Source of the DNA: Oscillospiraceae bacterium
GTDB taxonomy: Bacteria > Bacillota > Clostridia > Oscillospirales > Ruminococcaceae
Reading direction: 5' to 3'
Assembly (NCBI GenBank): GCA_024404875.1
Contig: JAKSPK010000006.1
Coordinates: 1 to 64,000, forward strand
DNA length: 64,000 bases
Below are positions 8,701-16,209 of this stretch, piece after piece. Position numbers and translations under genes: made by a program. The notes under the pieces are model-generated. The model had not been told where the DNA came from. It worked only from the letters and a program-made list of their open reading frames with translations, and did not search any database. Each line of letters opens with the position of its first letter. Position 1 is the stretch's first letter.

Positions 8701-10213
8701 TATAATTGCCGAACCTCTCCGTGAATGGCGGGGCGAAGAATGCGAATGCTGTCAGCAGGATTGCTGCTGCACAGAGCATTGCGGCACCACCGAATGCAAA
8801 TGCGGAGAGCATCGCAAGTGCGGTGATGCAGGTATAGCCGATTGTGAACGGCTCCAGAACCCGGCTGATTGCATCAGGCAGTGTGAAATGCTCTGCGATC
8901 GGGCGACAGCCGAATGCCAGCACAAGCGCGAGCAGTGCCGCACCGAGCAGCTTTCCGGCATTGCCGGTCTCCGAATCGCCGGTTACGCCGAAGACAAAGC
9001 TCATGTAGGCGGCAGCAAGGCCGCAAAGCGAGGCGAGTCCCCAGCTCGGTCTGCCGAAAATCTTTACGGCGAGCAATGAGATTACAGTAAAAGCGAGAAG
9101 TGCAAAGCAGATCACCCACGGATTGTCCGCACCGGACAGTCCGTCACCGAGCAGCTGCATATAGCCCGCAGCCCAGATTGAAAGCGGGAGAAATGCAGAG
9201 CCGATCGCAAAAAATGCCATGGAAGTGCGATCAAGATGCCATATGCGTCGTGCGAGTGCGGATGTGCCGAAGAATACCAAACTGCCAGCGGCAAGGGTCA
9301 TCAGCTTGCCGCCTGCACCCATGATGTCCCATGCGGAGCGGGCAAAGATCAGTCCGGCAGTGATGACAAGCAGCACGCCGACTGAGAGCATAATTGTGAT
9401 CGCAGAAACCAGAGTACCGCCCGACTGCGGATGTTCCGTTTCCGGATACTGAGGCGCCGGAATGAAAGGCTCCCGTGCAGATGCCGCCTTGACCGGCCGT
9501 GCATCGGCAGCAGCGGGGGCTGTGAACGCGGGTGTTTCCGTGAATGCTGATTCATCCGGCACGGTGACGGAGTCAGAATGTGCAGCAGGGATCTGCTCCG
9601 GCAGGATGACATTGTCCGGCTTCGCATCAGCGTCGGAAAGAATCGCTTCGCTGTGATGCGGTGCAGTTACGGTTTCCGGAGCATTGACGGGATCCGGCAG
9701 CTCTGCTTCGGTCTGTTCTGTCTTGATGAGATTATCAAATGGATGAACAGACAGAGGATTCGTGGTATTCAATGCGGGTCCAGCAGCAGGCAGCGGTGCG
9801 GAATGCACCGGAACTGCGGGCTGCGGCAGCGGCGCCGTGACCGGAGTATACGGCTGTGGTACTGTGTCCGGGTGCGGATGCGGCGGTATTTCTGCAAGCG
9901 TTTTGCCGCTGATCTCTGCTTCGGCTGCCTGAGCGGCACGGGACTGCGCATCAGCCAGCGACTGCGTGAAGGTACGCTGCTGCGGCGCTGCCGGAATCGG
10001 TTGAGCGGCTTCAGCCGGACGAGGCGGAGACTGCTGCGGAAGATTTACGCCTGCGTCGATCAGCTCCTGCGCGGAAATGCGCTGCTGATAATACATTCGT
10101 TCAATCAGATTATCCTTACGCTTTCGCTTGCTTCGCTCTGAAAGATACATACAAAGCAGCCAGAGTGGTGCAGTCAGCCATGCGACCGCGATCAGACCGA
10201 GAAATACACCCAA
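5774..10213 (-). CDS. Giant polytopic membrane protein with Pro-rich cytoplasmic linker
   Basis: 1479 residues from a TTG start with AGGAGG eight bases upstream. Residues 3-23 form one membrane segment, followed by a basic stretch (SERSKRKRKDN), a short helical motif (ISAQELIDAGVNLP) and about 190 residues rich in Pro and Ala that look disordered. From about residue 265 to near the end the chain is a succession of some 40 hydrophobic segments separated by short polar turns, several of them repeats of the pattern SxxLFxxSAxxLxxSAxAxW. This layout resembles bacterial membrane proteins annotated as DUF2157 or SCO7613-like. No enzymatic motif was seen. It is a single gene with its own promoter (10335-10363). 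Function unknown. Confidence 0.8.
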   Translation of the reverse strand: MGVFLGLIAVAWLTAPLWLLCMYLSERSKRKRKDNLIERMYYQQRISAQELIDAGVNLPQQSPPRPAEAAQPIPAAPQQRTFTQSLADAQSRAAQAAEAEISGKTLAEIPPHPHPDTVPQPYTPVTAPLPQPAVPVHSAPLPAAGPALNTTNPLSVHPFDNLIKTEQTEAELPDPVNAPETVTAPHHSEAILSDADAKPDNVILPEQIPAAHSDSVTVPDESAFTETPAFTAPAAADARPVKAASAREPFIPAPQYPETEHPQSGGTLVSAITIMLSVGVLLVITAGLIFARSAWDIMGAGGKLMTLAAGSLVFFGTSALARRIWHLDRTSMAFFAIGSAFLPLSIWAAGYMQLLGDGLSGADNPWVICFALLAFTVISLLAVKIFGRPSWGLASLCGLAAAYMSFVFGVTGDSETGNAGKLLGAALLALVLAFGCRPIAEHFTLPDAISRVLEPFTIGYTCITALAMLSAFAFGGAAMLCAAAILLTAFAFFAPPFTERFGNYNAIPTALLMLFGFSQLIRPLIPTAFTIVTETASHTVYAAFTAFSLIVTAAVLLILLAAKALPENTRTGFSAAAFACTGLSIMVRIPDLLYMPVALPVSALLLTLGWIIKAHNRPSKPVSVLIAAQIWMLCFDTAFIIDGFLGIDTRWFRLMLSGMLLLCCCAFILTKKHRSMFTDILFAGSAFLMSASASWADGDRHWILWIIAAAAGIAGWGIAADRSTASRGRITAFVLTWMLGMDAVLIVFMLTKWQSHWLDLLGAGIMLLCCTAFVLLKKPRTVFSDLLFTLTAFILSASAAWDISEDWQIVWVSAGLFHIVSWSYALIKKRRHHNKLMIASQLWMLCMNIAFLTASLLNLSSFRETFSSGWMHLMPVGLLMLCFGISAWLKRFRTNASDILFAVSAGYLTFAALNGFRSEQIAGQCICAVLAAGFVLLYRQLAIAHDICSPAQYFWAILSPMMLLAAAIMLDDTLLHNTDTAFITTGWSLLSAAIGLVTYLTTKRKFNPVRRLIFGLTMIPPLAAAVFADISASSRLIFVQQIVCSAIAFILWLILARHGFRKRSAAAFSAGLFLLCESTFYALYYRVFDPAVFASYRSGSISFDGFLIASGWILLMTAPAYLVRKKRICFAGSQPAAFIVSVFACAAAMFLSTTMLDIPHSEYSFLHTVYILTLCAAAWLITEKHRVTIPVLTGISAFAAADTLRYQLDNATDSAAAVVIAILALLTLLLPFAGAQMRKKESLPRNRRRAMVLTAFGGVAAVWPAVAAMRGVVTDFYSGQANRWLVFFVPLLLGLFILHFALLTEQPAQRRMIYTNAAVFGMIAFWIQPAIQTADTYWEGKLHLLPLIGFAVLVRVLYGKESGGFFLFAVGVYTMLRLGIGAVVTESGADIITVLAVALVMFIASFYVKQKKWFVLGGITLVILAVYMHMRLTDGSQWWVYLLLAGLALIVTAGSNELLKQRGDSLKSRAGRLMEDWTW

Positions 10214-10334
10214 ATGAAACGCCTCCTGTCGTCTTTACTTTTTATATGGTATGATGATGTAATCCGTGTTTATCGGGCATACAGACAGGACTGCTGAATT
10301 GTGTTATGCATCAGAGCCTGTCCGCATCTTCTAT

Positions 10335-10373
10335 ATTATAGCACAACTGCCGCAGACTTGCAAGCGGCAGTTG
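10335..10373 (-). promoter_or_regulatory. Promoter overlapped by a 10-bp inverted repeat
   Basis: Minus strand: TTGCAA (10358-10363), a 17-base spacer and TATAAT (10335-10340) facing the 1479-residue membrane protein gene. A perfect inverted repeat, CAACTGCCGC (10344-10353) and its complement (10364-10373), spans the -35 and most of the spacer. It could be an operator, or the terminator of the carboxypeptidase-like gene doubling as promoter DNA. Confidence 0.55.
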
Positions 10374-10468
10374 TACGGTTTTGCGCATTTCAGAAAAAAT
10401 AAGCGGTTGGTAACGATTTCAGCAGATTCTGTGAAAAGAAAATCAACTGGCGGTGCATAAGCATCGCC

Positions 10469-10486
10469 AGGCCGTCAGGCGGGCTT
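10469..10486 (-). repeat. Dispersed two-stem repeat, copy C
   Basis: AAGCCCGCCTGACGGCCT on the minus strand, 22 bases after the stop of the carboxypeptidase-like gene. It is followed at once by a clear second stem, GGCGATGC with GCACCGCC around a four-base loop. Confidence 0.65.
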
Positions 10487-10508
10487 GGTGCAGCACGGGC
10501 TGTGCAGA

Positions 10509-11618
10509 TTACAGTGCGGCAATCAGCATCTGGAGTGTATGCAGAAAGCTGCGGCGCGGTACATCGTCTGCGGCGGTCAGCGGTGATTCGTAAAGCAGCG
10601 TATCCCCGCAGTAAAAGGCCGCAGTTCCGATGACATCCCCTCGCTGCACAGGCGCTTCGAGCCAGCGCGGCAATACGACAGCCGTGCTGAGCGATTCACT
10701 GCGCGGCGCGGCGATTGAGAGCAGATTGCTGGTCTGCACGAGAACGGCTGAATCCGTGCCGTGGTGTACGCGGACGGGCTGCATGAATTCCGCTGAGAGA
10801 TCAGGCGTTGTGACATAAAACTCCGCAAAGCCCTTCGCGAGGAGCTTTTTTGCATCGGTAAAGCGCTGATCGCTGTCCGGACTGCCCAGCACGACCGCGA
10901 TGAATGTCATCTGATCCTGCTTCGCAGCGAGTGTCAGCGTATAGCCGCTCGCATCGCCGTGACCGGCCTTGAATCCTGAAAGTGCTTCGTCAGTGCGTGT
11001 CAGACGGTTTTCATTGACAAGCTCCGTTGCATCGCCGCGCAGAAAGCAGCGCCATGTTGCAAAGATCGGCTGCAGCCAGTCATGGCGGAGCAGTGCGCGG
11101 CAGAGCGTTCCGAGATCGTGCGCCGATGTACGGTTTTCCGCAGAAAGACCGGTGCAGTCAGCAAAGACGGTGCTGCGCATTCCGAGCGAAAATGCCTCTG
11201 CGTTCATATCACGGACGAATGCATCCTCCGAGCCTGAGACCGCACAGGCCAGCGCAATGCAGGCATCATTGGCATTGCCGACGATCACGCCGCGCAGCAG
11301 ATCCAGCACGGACATTTTTTCACCGGAGCGCAGCCATATGGATGCGCCGGGTGCTCCCTCCGCCGAGGGCGGGACTGTAAGGACGGTCTCCGGTGTGAAT
11401 TTGCCGGAAGCCGCCGCTTCGGCCGTGAGATACACGGTCATGAGCTTGGTCTGTGTGCCGGCCGGCACCTGCAAATCAGGCTCTGTGCCGCCGATACACA
11501 TTCCCGTCTGCGCCTCCAGCAGTGCAGATGTGCAGCGGGGAAGCGTTTCTGCTTTTGCCGTCAGCGGCAGCAGCGTATAAATAAGAATCACTGAAAGAAG
11601 GATCCGCAGCATTTTCAT
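10509..11618 (-). CDS. D-alanyl-D-alanine carboxypeptidase-like protein with altered active site
   Basis: 369 residues; signal peptide to about residue 23 (LTAKA/ETLP), then a peptidase S11 (DacF/PBP5) fold that is easy to align. The catalytic motifs differ from the family: the SxxK serine is Thr (PAGTQTKLMT), the SxN motif reads NAN (GNANDACIAL), and KTG reads KAG (GFKAGHGDASGYT). The lysines and overall fold are kept. A C-terminal beta domain and a hydrophobic tail (FLHTLQMLIAAL) that may anchor it to the membrane follow. Family role: trimming of peptidoglycan stem peptides or a sporulation-specific variant. With these changes it may be a non-catalytic peptidoglycan binder; weak activity through Thr cannot be excluded. 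Good GGAGG ribosome site; gene stands alone. Confidence 0.85.
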   Translation of the reverse strand: MKMLRILLSVILIYTLLPLTAKAETLPRCTSALLEAQTGMCIGGTEPDLQVPAGTQTKLMTVYLTAEAAASGKFTPETVLTVPPSAEGAPGASIWLRSGEKMSVLDLLRGVIVGNANDACIALACAVSGSEDAFVRDMNAEAFSLGMRSTVFADCTGLSAENRTSAHDLGTLCRALLRHDWLQPIFATWRCFLRGDATELVNENRLTRTDEALSGFKAGHGDASGYTLTLAAKQDQMTFIAVVLGSPDSDQRFTDAKKLLAKGFAEFYVTTPDLSAEFMQPVRVHHGTDSAVLVQTSNLLSIAAPRSESLSTAVVLPRWLEAPVQRGDVIGTAAFYCGDTLLYESPLTAADDVPRRSFLHTLQMLIAAL

Positions 11619-11744
11619 TCCGGCACCTCCGATCTCAGTACAGCATATGCGCGGAGCGGCCTGCGTCAGAACAGGAAACGCCCTGTTTCTCCGTAAACAT
11701 ACCTGACATTGCTTTGGGTAATATGCTCAAATGGCACCGGCAAA

Positions 11745-11762
11745 TTTGGCATATTTGCCAAA
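11745..11762. promoter_or_regulatory. Palindrome between two divergent genes
   Basis: TTTGGCA-TATT-TGCCAAA, a perfect 7-bp inverted repeat. It lies 15 bases before the -35 of pgi and about 125 bases upstream of the divergent carboxypeptidase-like gene, so either could be regulated from it. No known consensus recognised. Confidence 0.35.
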
Positions 11763-11776
11763 AAGACAGAAAGCAC

Positions 11777-11805
11777 TTGCAATATTCGCAAAACTATAGT
11801 AAAAT
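11777..11805 (+). promoter_or_regulatory. Promoter of pgi
   Basis: TTGCAA (11777-11782), a 17-base spacer and TAAAAT (11800-11805). The leader to the ATG at 11903 is about 90 bases. Confidence 0.65.
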
Positions 11806-11902
11806 ATAAGAGTATCGGTGAAGCTGTCTGCAGTATCTGCCGTAAGACGGGTGCGGAACTGCTGAACTGAGAATTACAGATTAGTTGGAGGATGTAACAA
11901 TT

Positions 11903-13237
11903 ATGGCTTTGAAGCTGAATACAAGCTATCTGTCGCAGTTCCTCGGTGAGGATGAGCTGAAGGGTATCGCTGTTCAGACAGAAGCAGCGGCAAAGGTGCT
12001 GCACGAAAAGAGCGGCCTCGGAAATGATTTTCTTGGCTGGCTGACGCTGCCGACAGACTACGACAAAGCGGAGTTTGCACGCATTCAGGCGGCTGCGGCC
12101 CGCATCAAGGAGCAGGCAGATGTGCTGATCGTCATCGGCATCGGCGGCTCCTACCTCGGCGCACGTGCTGCGATCGAGCTGCTCAAATCTCCGTTCTACA
12201 ATAATATGAAGAAGGATACCCCTGACATTTACTATGTCGGAAACAATATCTCTCCGACCTATCTGAATGAGGTGCTTTCAATCTGTGAGGGCAGAGACAT
12301 TGCTGTTAATGTCATTTCCAAGTCCGGCACTACCACCGAGCCCGCACTTGCGTTCCGCATCTTCAAGAAGCTGCTGGAGGATAAGTACGGCAAGGACGAG
12401 GCGAAAAAGCGCATCTACTGCACCACCGATAAGGCACGCGGTACGCTGAAGAATCTCGCAGATGCCGAAGGCTATGAGAGCTTTGTAATCCCGGATGATG
12501 TCGGCGGGCGCTTTTCTGTTCTGACCGCTGTTGGTCTGCTGCCGATCGCTGCTGCCGGCTGCGATATCGAAAAGCTCATGGCTGGTGCAAGAGCAGCTCA
12601 GGAGGCTTATTGCGCACCGTTTGCAGAGAATGACTGCTACCGTTATGCAGCGCTCCGCAATATCTTCTATCGCAAGGGCAAGGCTGTAGAGATGGTCGTC
12701 AGCTACGATCCGTCCATGACCATGATGAATGAATGGTATAAGCAGCTTTACGGCGAATCCGAAGGCAAGGACAATAAGGGATTGTTCCCGTCCTCCGCGA
12801 TCTTCTCGACCGACCTGCATTCGATGGGTCAGTACATTCAGGATGGCGCCAGACTGCTCTTTGAGACCGTCATCGACATCAAGACACCGAAGCAGGATCT
12901 CTTCCTTGAGCCGGATGCAGAGAATGCGGACGGCCTGAACTTCCTGACCGGCCAGAATATGAGCATTGTCAATCGCCGTGCTCTGGAGGGCACGATCCTC
13001 GCACATACCGAGGGCGGTGTACCGAATATTGTCATCGAGCTGGACGATACCGCTGAGGAATCCCTCGGCTGGCTGATCTACTTCTTCGAGAAGGCATGCG
13101 CAGTTTCCGGCTATATGCTCGGTGTGAACCCGTTCAATCAGCCTGGTGTGGAAAGCTACAAGAAGAATATGTTCGCTCTGCTCGGCAAGCCCGGCTATGA
13201 GGACATGAAGGCAGCACTCGAGGCGAAGCTGCACTGA
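11903..13237 (+). CDS. pgi: Glucose-6-phosphate isomerase
   Basis: 444 residues, the short form usual in Firmicutes. It interconverts glucose 6-phosphate and fructose 6-phosphate in glycolysis. Visible family signatures are the phosphosugar loop [16 protein letters not shown] (about residues 75-90), [18 protein letters not shown] (about 140-157), [14 protein letters not shown] (about 200-213) and the C-terminal active-site segment [18 protein letters not shown]. The ATG at 11903 is chosen because TTGGAGG precedes it; an in-frame TTG 18 bases earlier would overlap the ribosome site. Confidence 0.97.
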   Translation: MALKLNTSYLSQFLGEDELKGIAVQTEAAAKVLHEKSGLGNDFLGWLTLPTDYDKAEFARIQAAAARIKEQADVLIVIGIGGSYLGARAAIELLKSPFYNNMKKDTPDIYYVGNNISPTYLNEVLSICEGRDIAVNVISKSGTTTEPALAFRIFKKLLEDKYGKDEAKKRIYCTTDKARGTLKNLADAEGYESFVIPDDVGGRFSVLTAVGLLPIAAAGCDIEKLMAGARAAQEAYCAPFAENDCYRYAALRNIFYRKGKAVEMVVSYDPSMTMMNEWYKQLYGESEGKDNKGLFPSSAIFSTDLHSMGQYIQDGARLLFETVIDIKTPKQDLFLEPDAENADGLNFLTGQNMSIVNRRALEGTILAHTEGGVPNIVIELDDTAEESLGWLIYFFEKACAVSGYMLGVNPFNQPGVESYKKNMFALLGKPGYEDMKAALEAKLH

Positions 13238-13297
13238 TTTCAATACGGTTCCCATACACTTCTGTGTAAGAATTTATTCAACGAAGGGAGTATTATT

Positions 13298-13717
13298 ATG
13301 ATCCAAATTATTACTGGAAAAAAAGGCTCGGGCAAGACGAAAATCCTGCTGGGAATGATTGACGACGCTGTCAAGGCAACAAACGGCAATATCATCTGCA
13401 TTGAAAAGTGCATGAAGCTCACTTACAGCGTTAACCACAAGGTTCGCCTGGTCGATGCGGAGCGCTACAACATCAACGGCTTCGATATGTTCTACGGCTT
13501 TGTTGCAGGTGTGCTGGCCGGCAACTATGACATCAAAGAGGTCTTTGTGGACGGCATTCTCAAGATCGGCGGCAGAAACTTTGATGAGCTGGGCGCACTG
13601 CTTGAAAAACTCGATATCCTGACCGGCGACGATGTGCAGATGATCTTTACAGTTTCCGAGGATAATGAAAATCTGCCGGAATCTGTACTCAAATACCTGA
13701 TTCCGCAGGCTGACTGA
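13298..13717 (+). CDS. Small P-loop protein of unknown function
   Basis: 139 residues with a Walker A motif at the very start (IITGKKGSGKTKILLGM) and a possible Walker B strand (KEVFVDGILKIGG, about residues 78-90). No transmembrane segment, no second domain. AAGGGAG ribosome site. Related short ATP-binding proteins occur in Clostridia next to pgi or rpmF, but I do not know a function. It lies 60 bases after pgi, probably in the same transcript, and is followed by a hairpin at 13720-13748. Confidence 0.75.
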   Translation: MIQIITGKKGSGKTKILLGMIDDAVKATNGNIICIEKCMKLTYSVNHKVRLVDAERYNINGFDMFYGFVAGVLAGNYDIKEVFVDGILKIGGRNFDELGALLEKLDILTGDDVQMIFTVSEDNENLPESVLKYLIPQAD

Positions 13718-13719
13718 GT

Positions 13720-13748
13720 GAAAATTTGGCGGAAATGCCGCAATTTTC
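13720..13748 (+). terminator. Hairpin after the P-loop gene
   Basis: GAAAATT..GCGG, a five-base loop, CCGC.ATTTTC, starting two bases after the stop codon. It sits just before the strong YceD promoter, so it probably separates the two transcripts. Confidence 0.55.
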
Positions 13749-13757
13749 ATAATCGAA

Positions 13758-13786
13758 TTGACAAAAAGCGGCGTTTTTGGTATAAT
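13758..13786 (+). promoter_or_regulatory. Consensus promoter of yceD-rpmF
   Basis: TTGACA (13758-13763), a 17-base spacer and TATAAT (13781-13786): a perfect sigma-A promoter, suited to a ribosomal protein operon. Confidence 0.9.
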
Positions 13787-13844
13787 CATTTTGTAATGCT
13801 GTACGCAAAAACGCCGCAGATTTTCCGAAAGGCGGGTTAGATCT

Positions 13845-14339
13845 ATGCAGGAACCGAACAGCGGATACCGGATTTCGATCCGTTCACTGCTGCTGCGTCC
13901 GGATGAGAAACGGGCACTGGATCTCACGATTGACAGTGAAGCTGCCGCAGGCTTCGGCCTCGGCTTTGCAGAGCTGCCGCATATCGCGGGAGTGCTCGAA
14001 AACCGTGCGGGCGTGCTGATGCTGAATTATCATCTGCATTGTGTTCCGGCACTGGAATGTGACCGCTGCCTTTCACCCGTGGAGATGCCCGTGGATGAGG
14101 ATTTCGTTCATGTCATCGTCACGGAGGCTGCCACGGAGCAGAATGAACTGGAATATCTGCTGGCACCCGATGCGATGCTGGATCTCGCCGAGGTCACAAT
14201 GACAGATCTCCGGCTGGCGATGCCGACCAAGACATTGTGCAGACCTGACTGCAAAGGACTGTGCCCTGTCTGCGGCAAAAACCGCAATGACGGAGAATGC
14301 AGCTGCGCTGAAGGCGATATCACACTGGTATTTGAATGA
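13845..14339 (+). CDS. yceD: YceD/DUF177 family protein (23S rRNA accumulation)
   Basis: 164 residues with the DUF177 signature CDRCLSPVEMPVDEDF near the middle and the C-terminal cluster CRPDCKGLCPVCGKNRNDGECSC, whose cysteines probably bind zinc. In other bacteria YceD is needed for proper 23S rRNA levels and is nearly always encoded just before rpmF, as here (51 bases apart). AAAGG ribosome site before the ATG at 13845. Confidence 0.92.
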   Translation: MQEPNSGYRISIRSLLLRPDEKRALDLTIDSEAAAGFGLGFAELPHIAGVLENRAGVLMLNYHLHCVPALECDRCLSPVEMPVDEDFVHVIVTEAATEQNELEYLLAPDAMLDLAEVTMTDLRLAMPTKTLCRPDCKGLCPVCGKNRNDGECSCAEGDITLVFE

Positions 14340-14390
14340 TCCGGCAGCCGTGATTTTTCATTACGCAATTTAATAAAGGAGGTGCCGAAA

Positions 14391-14576
14391 ATGGCAGTAC
14401 CGAAGGGAAAAGTTTCCAAAGCAAGACGCAACACACGTCGTTCCGCAGTCAGCAAGCTGACGATGCCCGCAATGAGCACTTGTTCCAACTGCGGCGCTTA
14501 CAAAGCGCCCCATAAGGTTTGCAAGCAGTGCGGTTTCTATAAGGGCGTTGCTGTACTCAAGATCGAGGAGGAGTAA
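14391..14576 (+). CDS. rpmF: 50S ribosomal protein L32
   Basis: 61 residues: MAVPKGKVSKARRNTRRS at the start, then the zinc ribbon CSNCG...CKQCGFY. The ATG at 14391 follows a perfect AAAGGAGG; a GTG nine bases earlier overlaps that site and is rejected. A strong terminator follows. Confidence 0.97.
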   Translation: MAVPKGKVSKARRNTRRSAVSKLTMPAMSTCSNCGAYKAPHKVCKQCGFYKGVAVLKIEEE

Positions 14577-14604
14577 TTCTCCGCTCTTGAATCAGGCGTA
14601 TTGC

Positions 14605-14644
14605 AAAAGGGGAGAGGGACGTGGCGTGCTTCTCCCCCTTTTTC
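14605..14644 (+). terminator. Intrinsic terminator of rpmF
   Basis: AAAAGGGGAGA, a loop of about 15 bases, TCTCCCCC and a TTTTTC run; an 11-bp stem with one bulged C. Confidence 0.85.
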
Positions 14645-14692
14645 GTTATTAAAAAAAGACTTTGACTGCATGGAAAGGACGGGGGAGCGGCT

Positions 14693-15997
14693 TTGATTGA
14701 GATTACCGATATTATCGCCGGATCTCCGGCTGACAAAGCGGGAATACGCGCTGGCGACTGCCTGATTGCGGTCAATGATATCGTGATCCGTGATGTGTTG
14801 GACTATCGCTATGCTGTCACAGCGAAGCATCTGAATGTGCGTTTCCTGCGGAACTGCATTGAGCAGGAGGTTAGTCTGCGCAAGGGTGAATATGAAGACA
14901 CGGGCCTTTGTTTTGCTACTGCGCTCATGGACGAAAAGCGTACCTGCGGCAATCACTGTATCTTTTGCTTCATTGACCAGAATCCGAAGGGAATGCGTGA
15001 AACGATCTATGTCAAGGATGACGATTCACGGCTCTCCTTTTTGCAGGGCAGCTATATCACGCTGACCAATCTCACTGACGAAGATGTTGACCGCATCATC
15101 AAAATGCATATGACGGTCAATGTCTCCGTGCAAACAACCGATCCGCTGCTGCGCAATAAGATGCTCGGCAACAAAAAAGCCGGCGAATCCCTGAAATATC
15201 TTCGCCGCATGGCTGATGGCGGGGTGCCGATGAACTGTCAGATCGTCCTTTGCCCGACATGGAATGACGGCGATAACCTGCATAAAACACTCGCCGACCT
15301 TTTTGGCATGGTGCCGGCGGTTGAAAGCATTGCTGTCGTGCCCTTCGGCATGACGAAATTCCGCGAGAAGCTTTGCCCGATCCCTGCATTTACGCAGGAA
15401 ACGGCACGGGCGGCAGTCGAACAAATCGAAGCAGTGCAGCGTTGGAGCCTTGCCGCGAACGGCAGCCGCATTGTCTATGCATCCGATGAGCTGTATCTGC
15501 TCGCCGGATTGCCACTGCCGGAGGATGAGACCTACGAGGGATATCCGCAGTATGAAAATGGCGTCGGAATGCTCAGATATCTGATGAATGAATTCTACGA
15601 TGCGCTGGAGGATGCCGAATATGACGGAGATGCGCGCTTTTTGACAATCGCGACGGGCAGCGCGGCTGCACCGTTCCTCGATAAAATGATGCGTGATCTC
15701 GAAGCGAAATTTCCGCAGGTGCATTGTCAGGTCATCACGGTTTACAATGATTTCTACGGGCATACAGTGACCGTTGCTGGGCTGCTGACATTTCAGGATC
15801 TGAGCGCACAGCTAAAAGACAGGGAGCTCGGCAGTGCGGTGCTGCTGACGGAGACCTGTCTGCGGCATGACGATGTATTCCTCGATGACAGATCACGGGA
15901 GGATCTGGAGGCAGCGCTCGGTGTGCCGGTCATCAAATGCAAGGTGGACGGCTATGTGCTGCTTGATACCGTTTTAGGGTATGCAGAGGGAGAATAG
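14693..15997 (+). CDS. DUF512 radical SAM protein with N-terminal PDZ-like domain
   Basis: 434 residues from a TTG start with GGGGGAG upstream. Residues 1-60 are PDZ-like (EITDIIAGSPADKAGIRAGD). A CxxxCxxC iron-sulfur motif follows (CGNHCIFCF, about residue 85), then a conserved radical-SAM-like barrel and a DUF512 C-terminal domain (GSAAAPFL...GHTVTVAGLLTFQDL). The family is common in Clostridia and almost always lies just before der, as here. Its substrate is not known; a role near ribosome assembly is only suggested by the neighbourhood. Confidence 0.9.
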   Translation: MIEITDIIAGSPADKAGIRAGDCLIAVNDIVIRDVLDYRYAVTAKHLNVRFLRNCIEQEVSLRKGEYEDTGLCFATALMDEKRTCGNHCIFCFIDQNPKGMRETIYVKDDDSRLSFLQGSYITLTNLTDEDVDRIIKMHMTVNVSVQTTDPLLRNKMLGNKKAGESLKYLRRMADGGVPMNCQIVLCPTWNDGDNLHKTLADLFGMVPAVESIAVVPFGMTKFREKLCPIPAFTQETARAAVEQIEAVQRWSLAANGSRIVYASDELYLLAGLPLPEDETYEGYPQYENGVGMLRYLMNEFYDALEDAEYDGDARFLTIATGSAAAPFLDKMMRDLEAKFPQVHCQVITVYNDFYGHTVTVAGLLTFQDLSAQLKDRELGSAVLLTETCLRHDDVFLDDRSREDLEAALGVPVIKCKVDGYVLLDTVLGYAEGE

Positions 15998-16209
15998 ACC
16001 GGGTCTTTTGTATGTTTATGCACTGAAGAAAAATGAATGTATTGATTAGCTTGCTGTATGATTCAGACAGCGGCAGTATCGCCGGAATGTGTGTTCAAAG
16101 ACGGTTTTCCGACAATACGACAAAAAGATAAACGAGAATTGGAACGGCAACACGCAGTCCACTCTCACTCGATTGGAGATACCTCAATTAACAAAGGAGA
16201 AAGAGCACT

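Noticed and set aside
12278..13255. Long open frame antisense to pgi
   Set aside because: No ribosome site, and the opposite strand carries a full glucose-6-phosphate isomerase; the frame is a by-product of codon usage.
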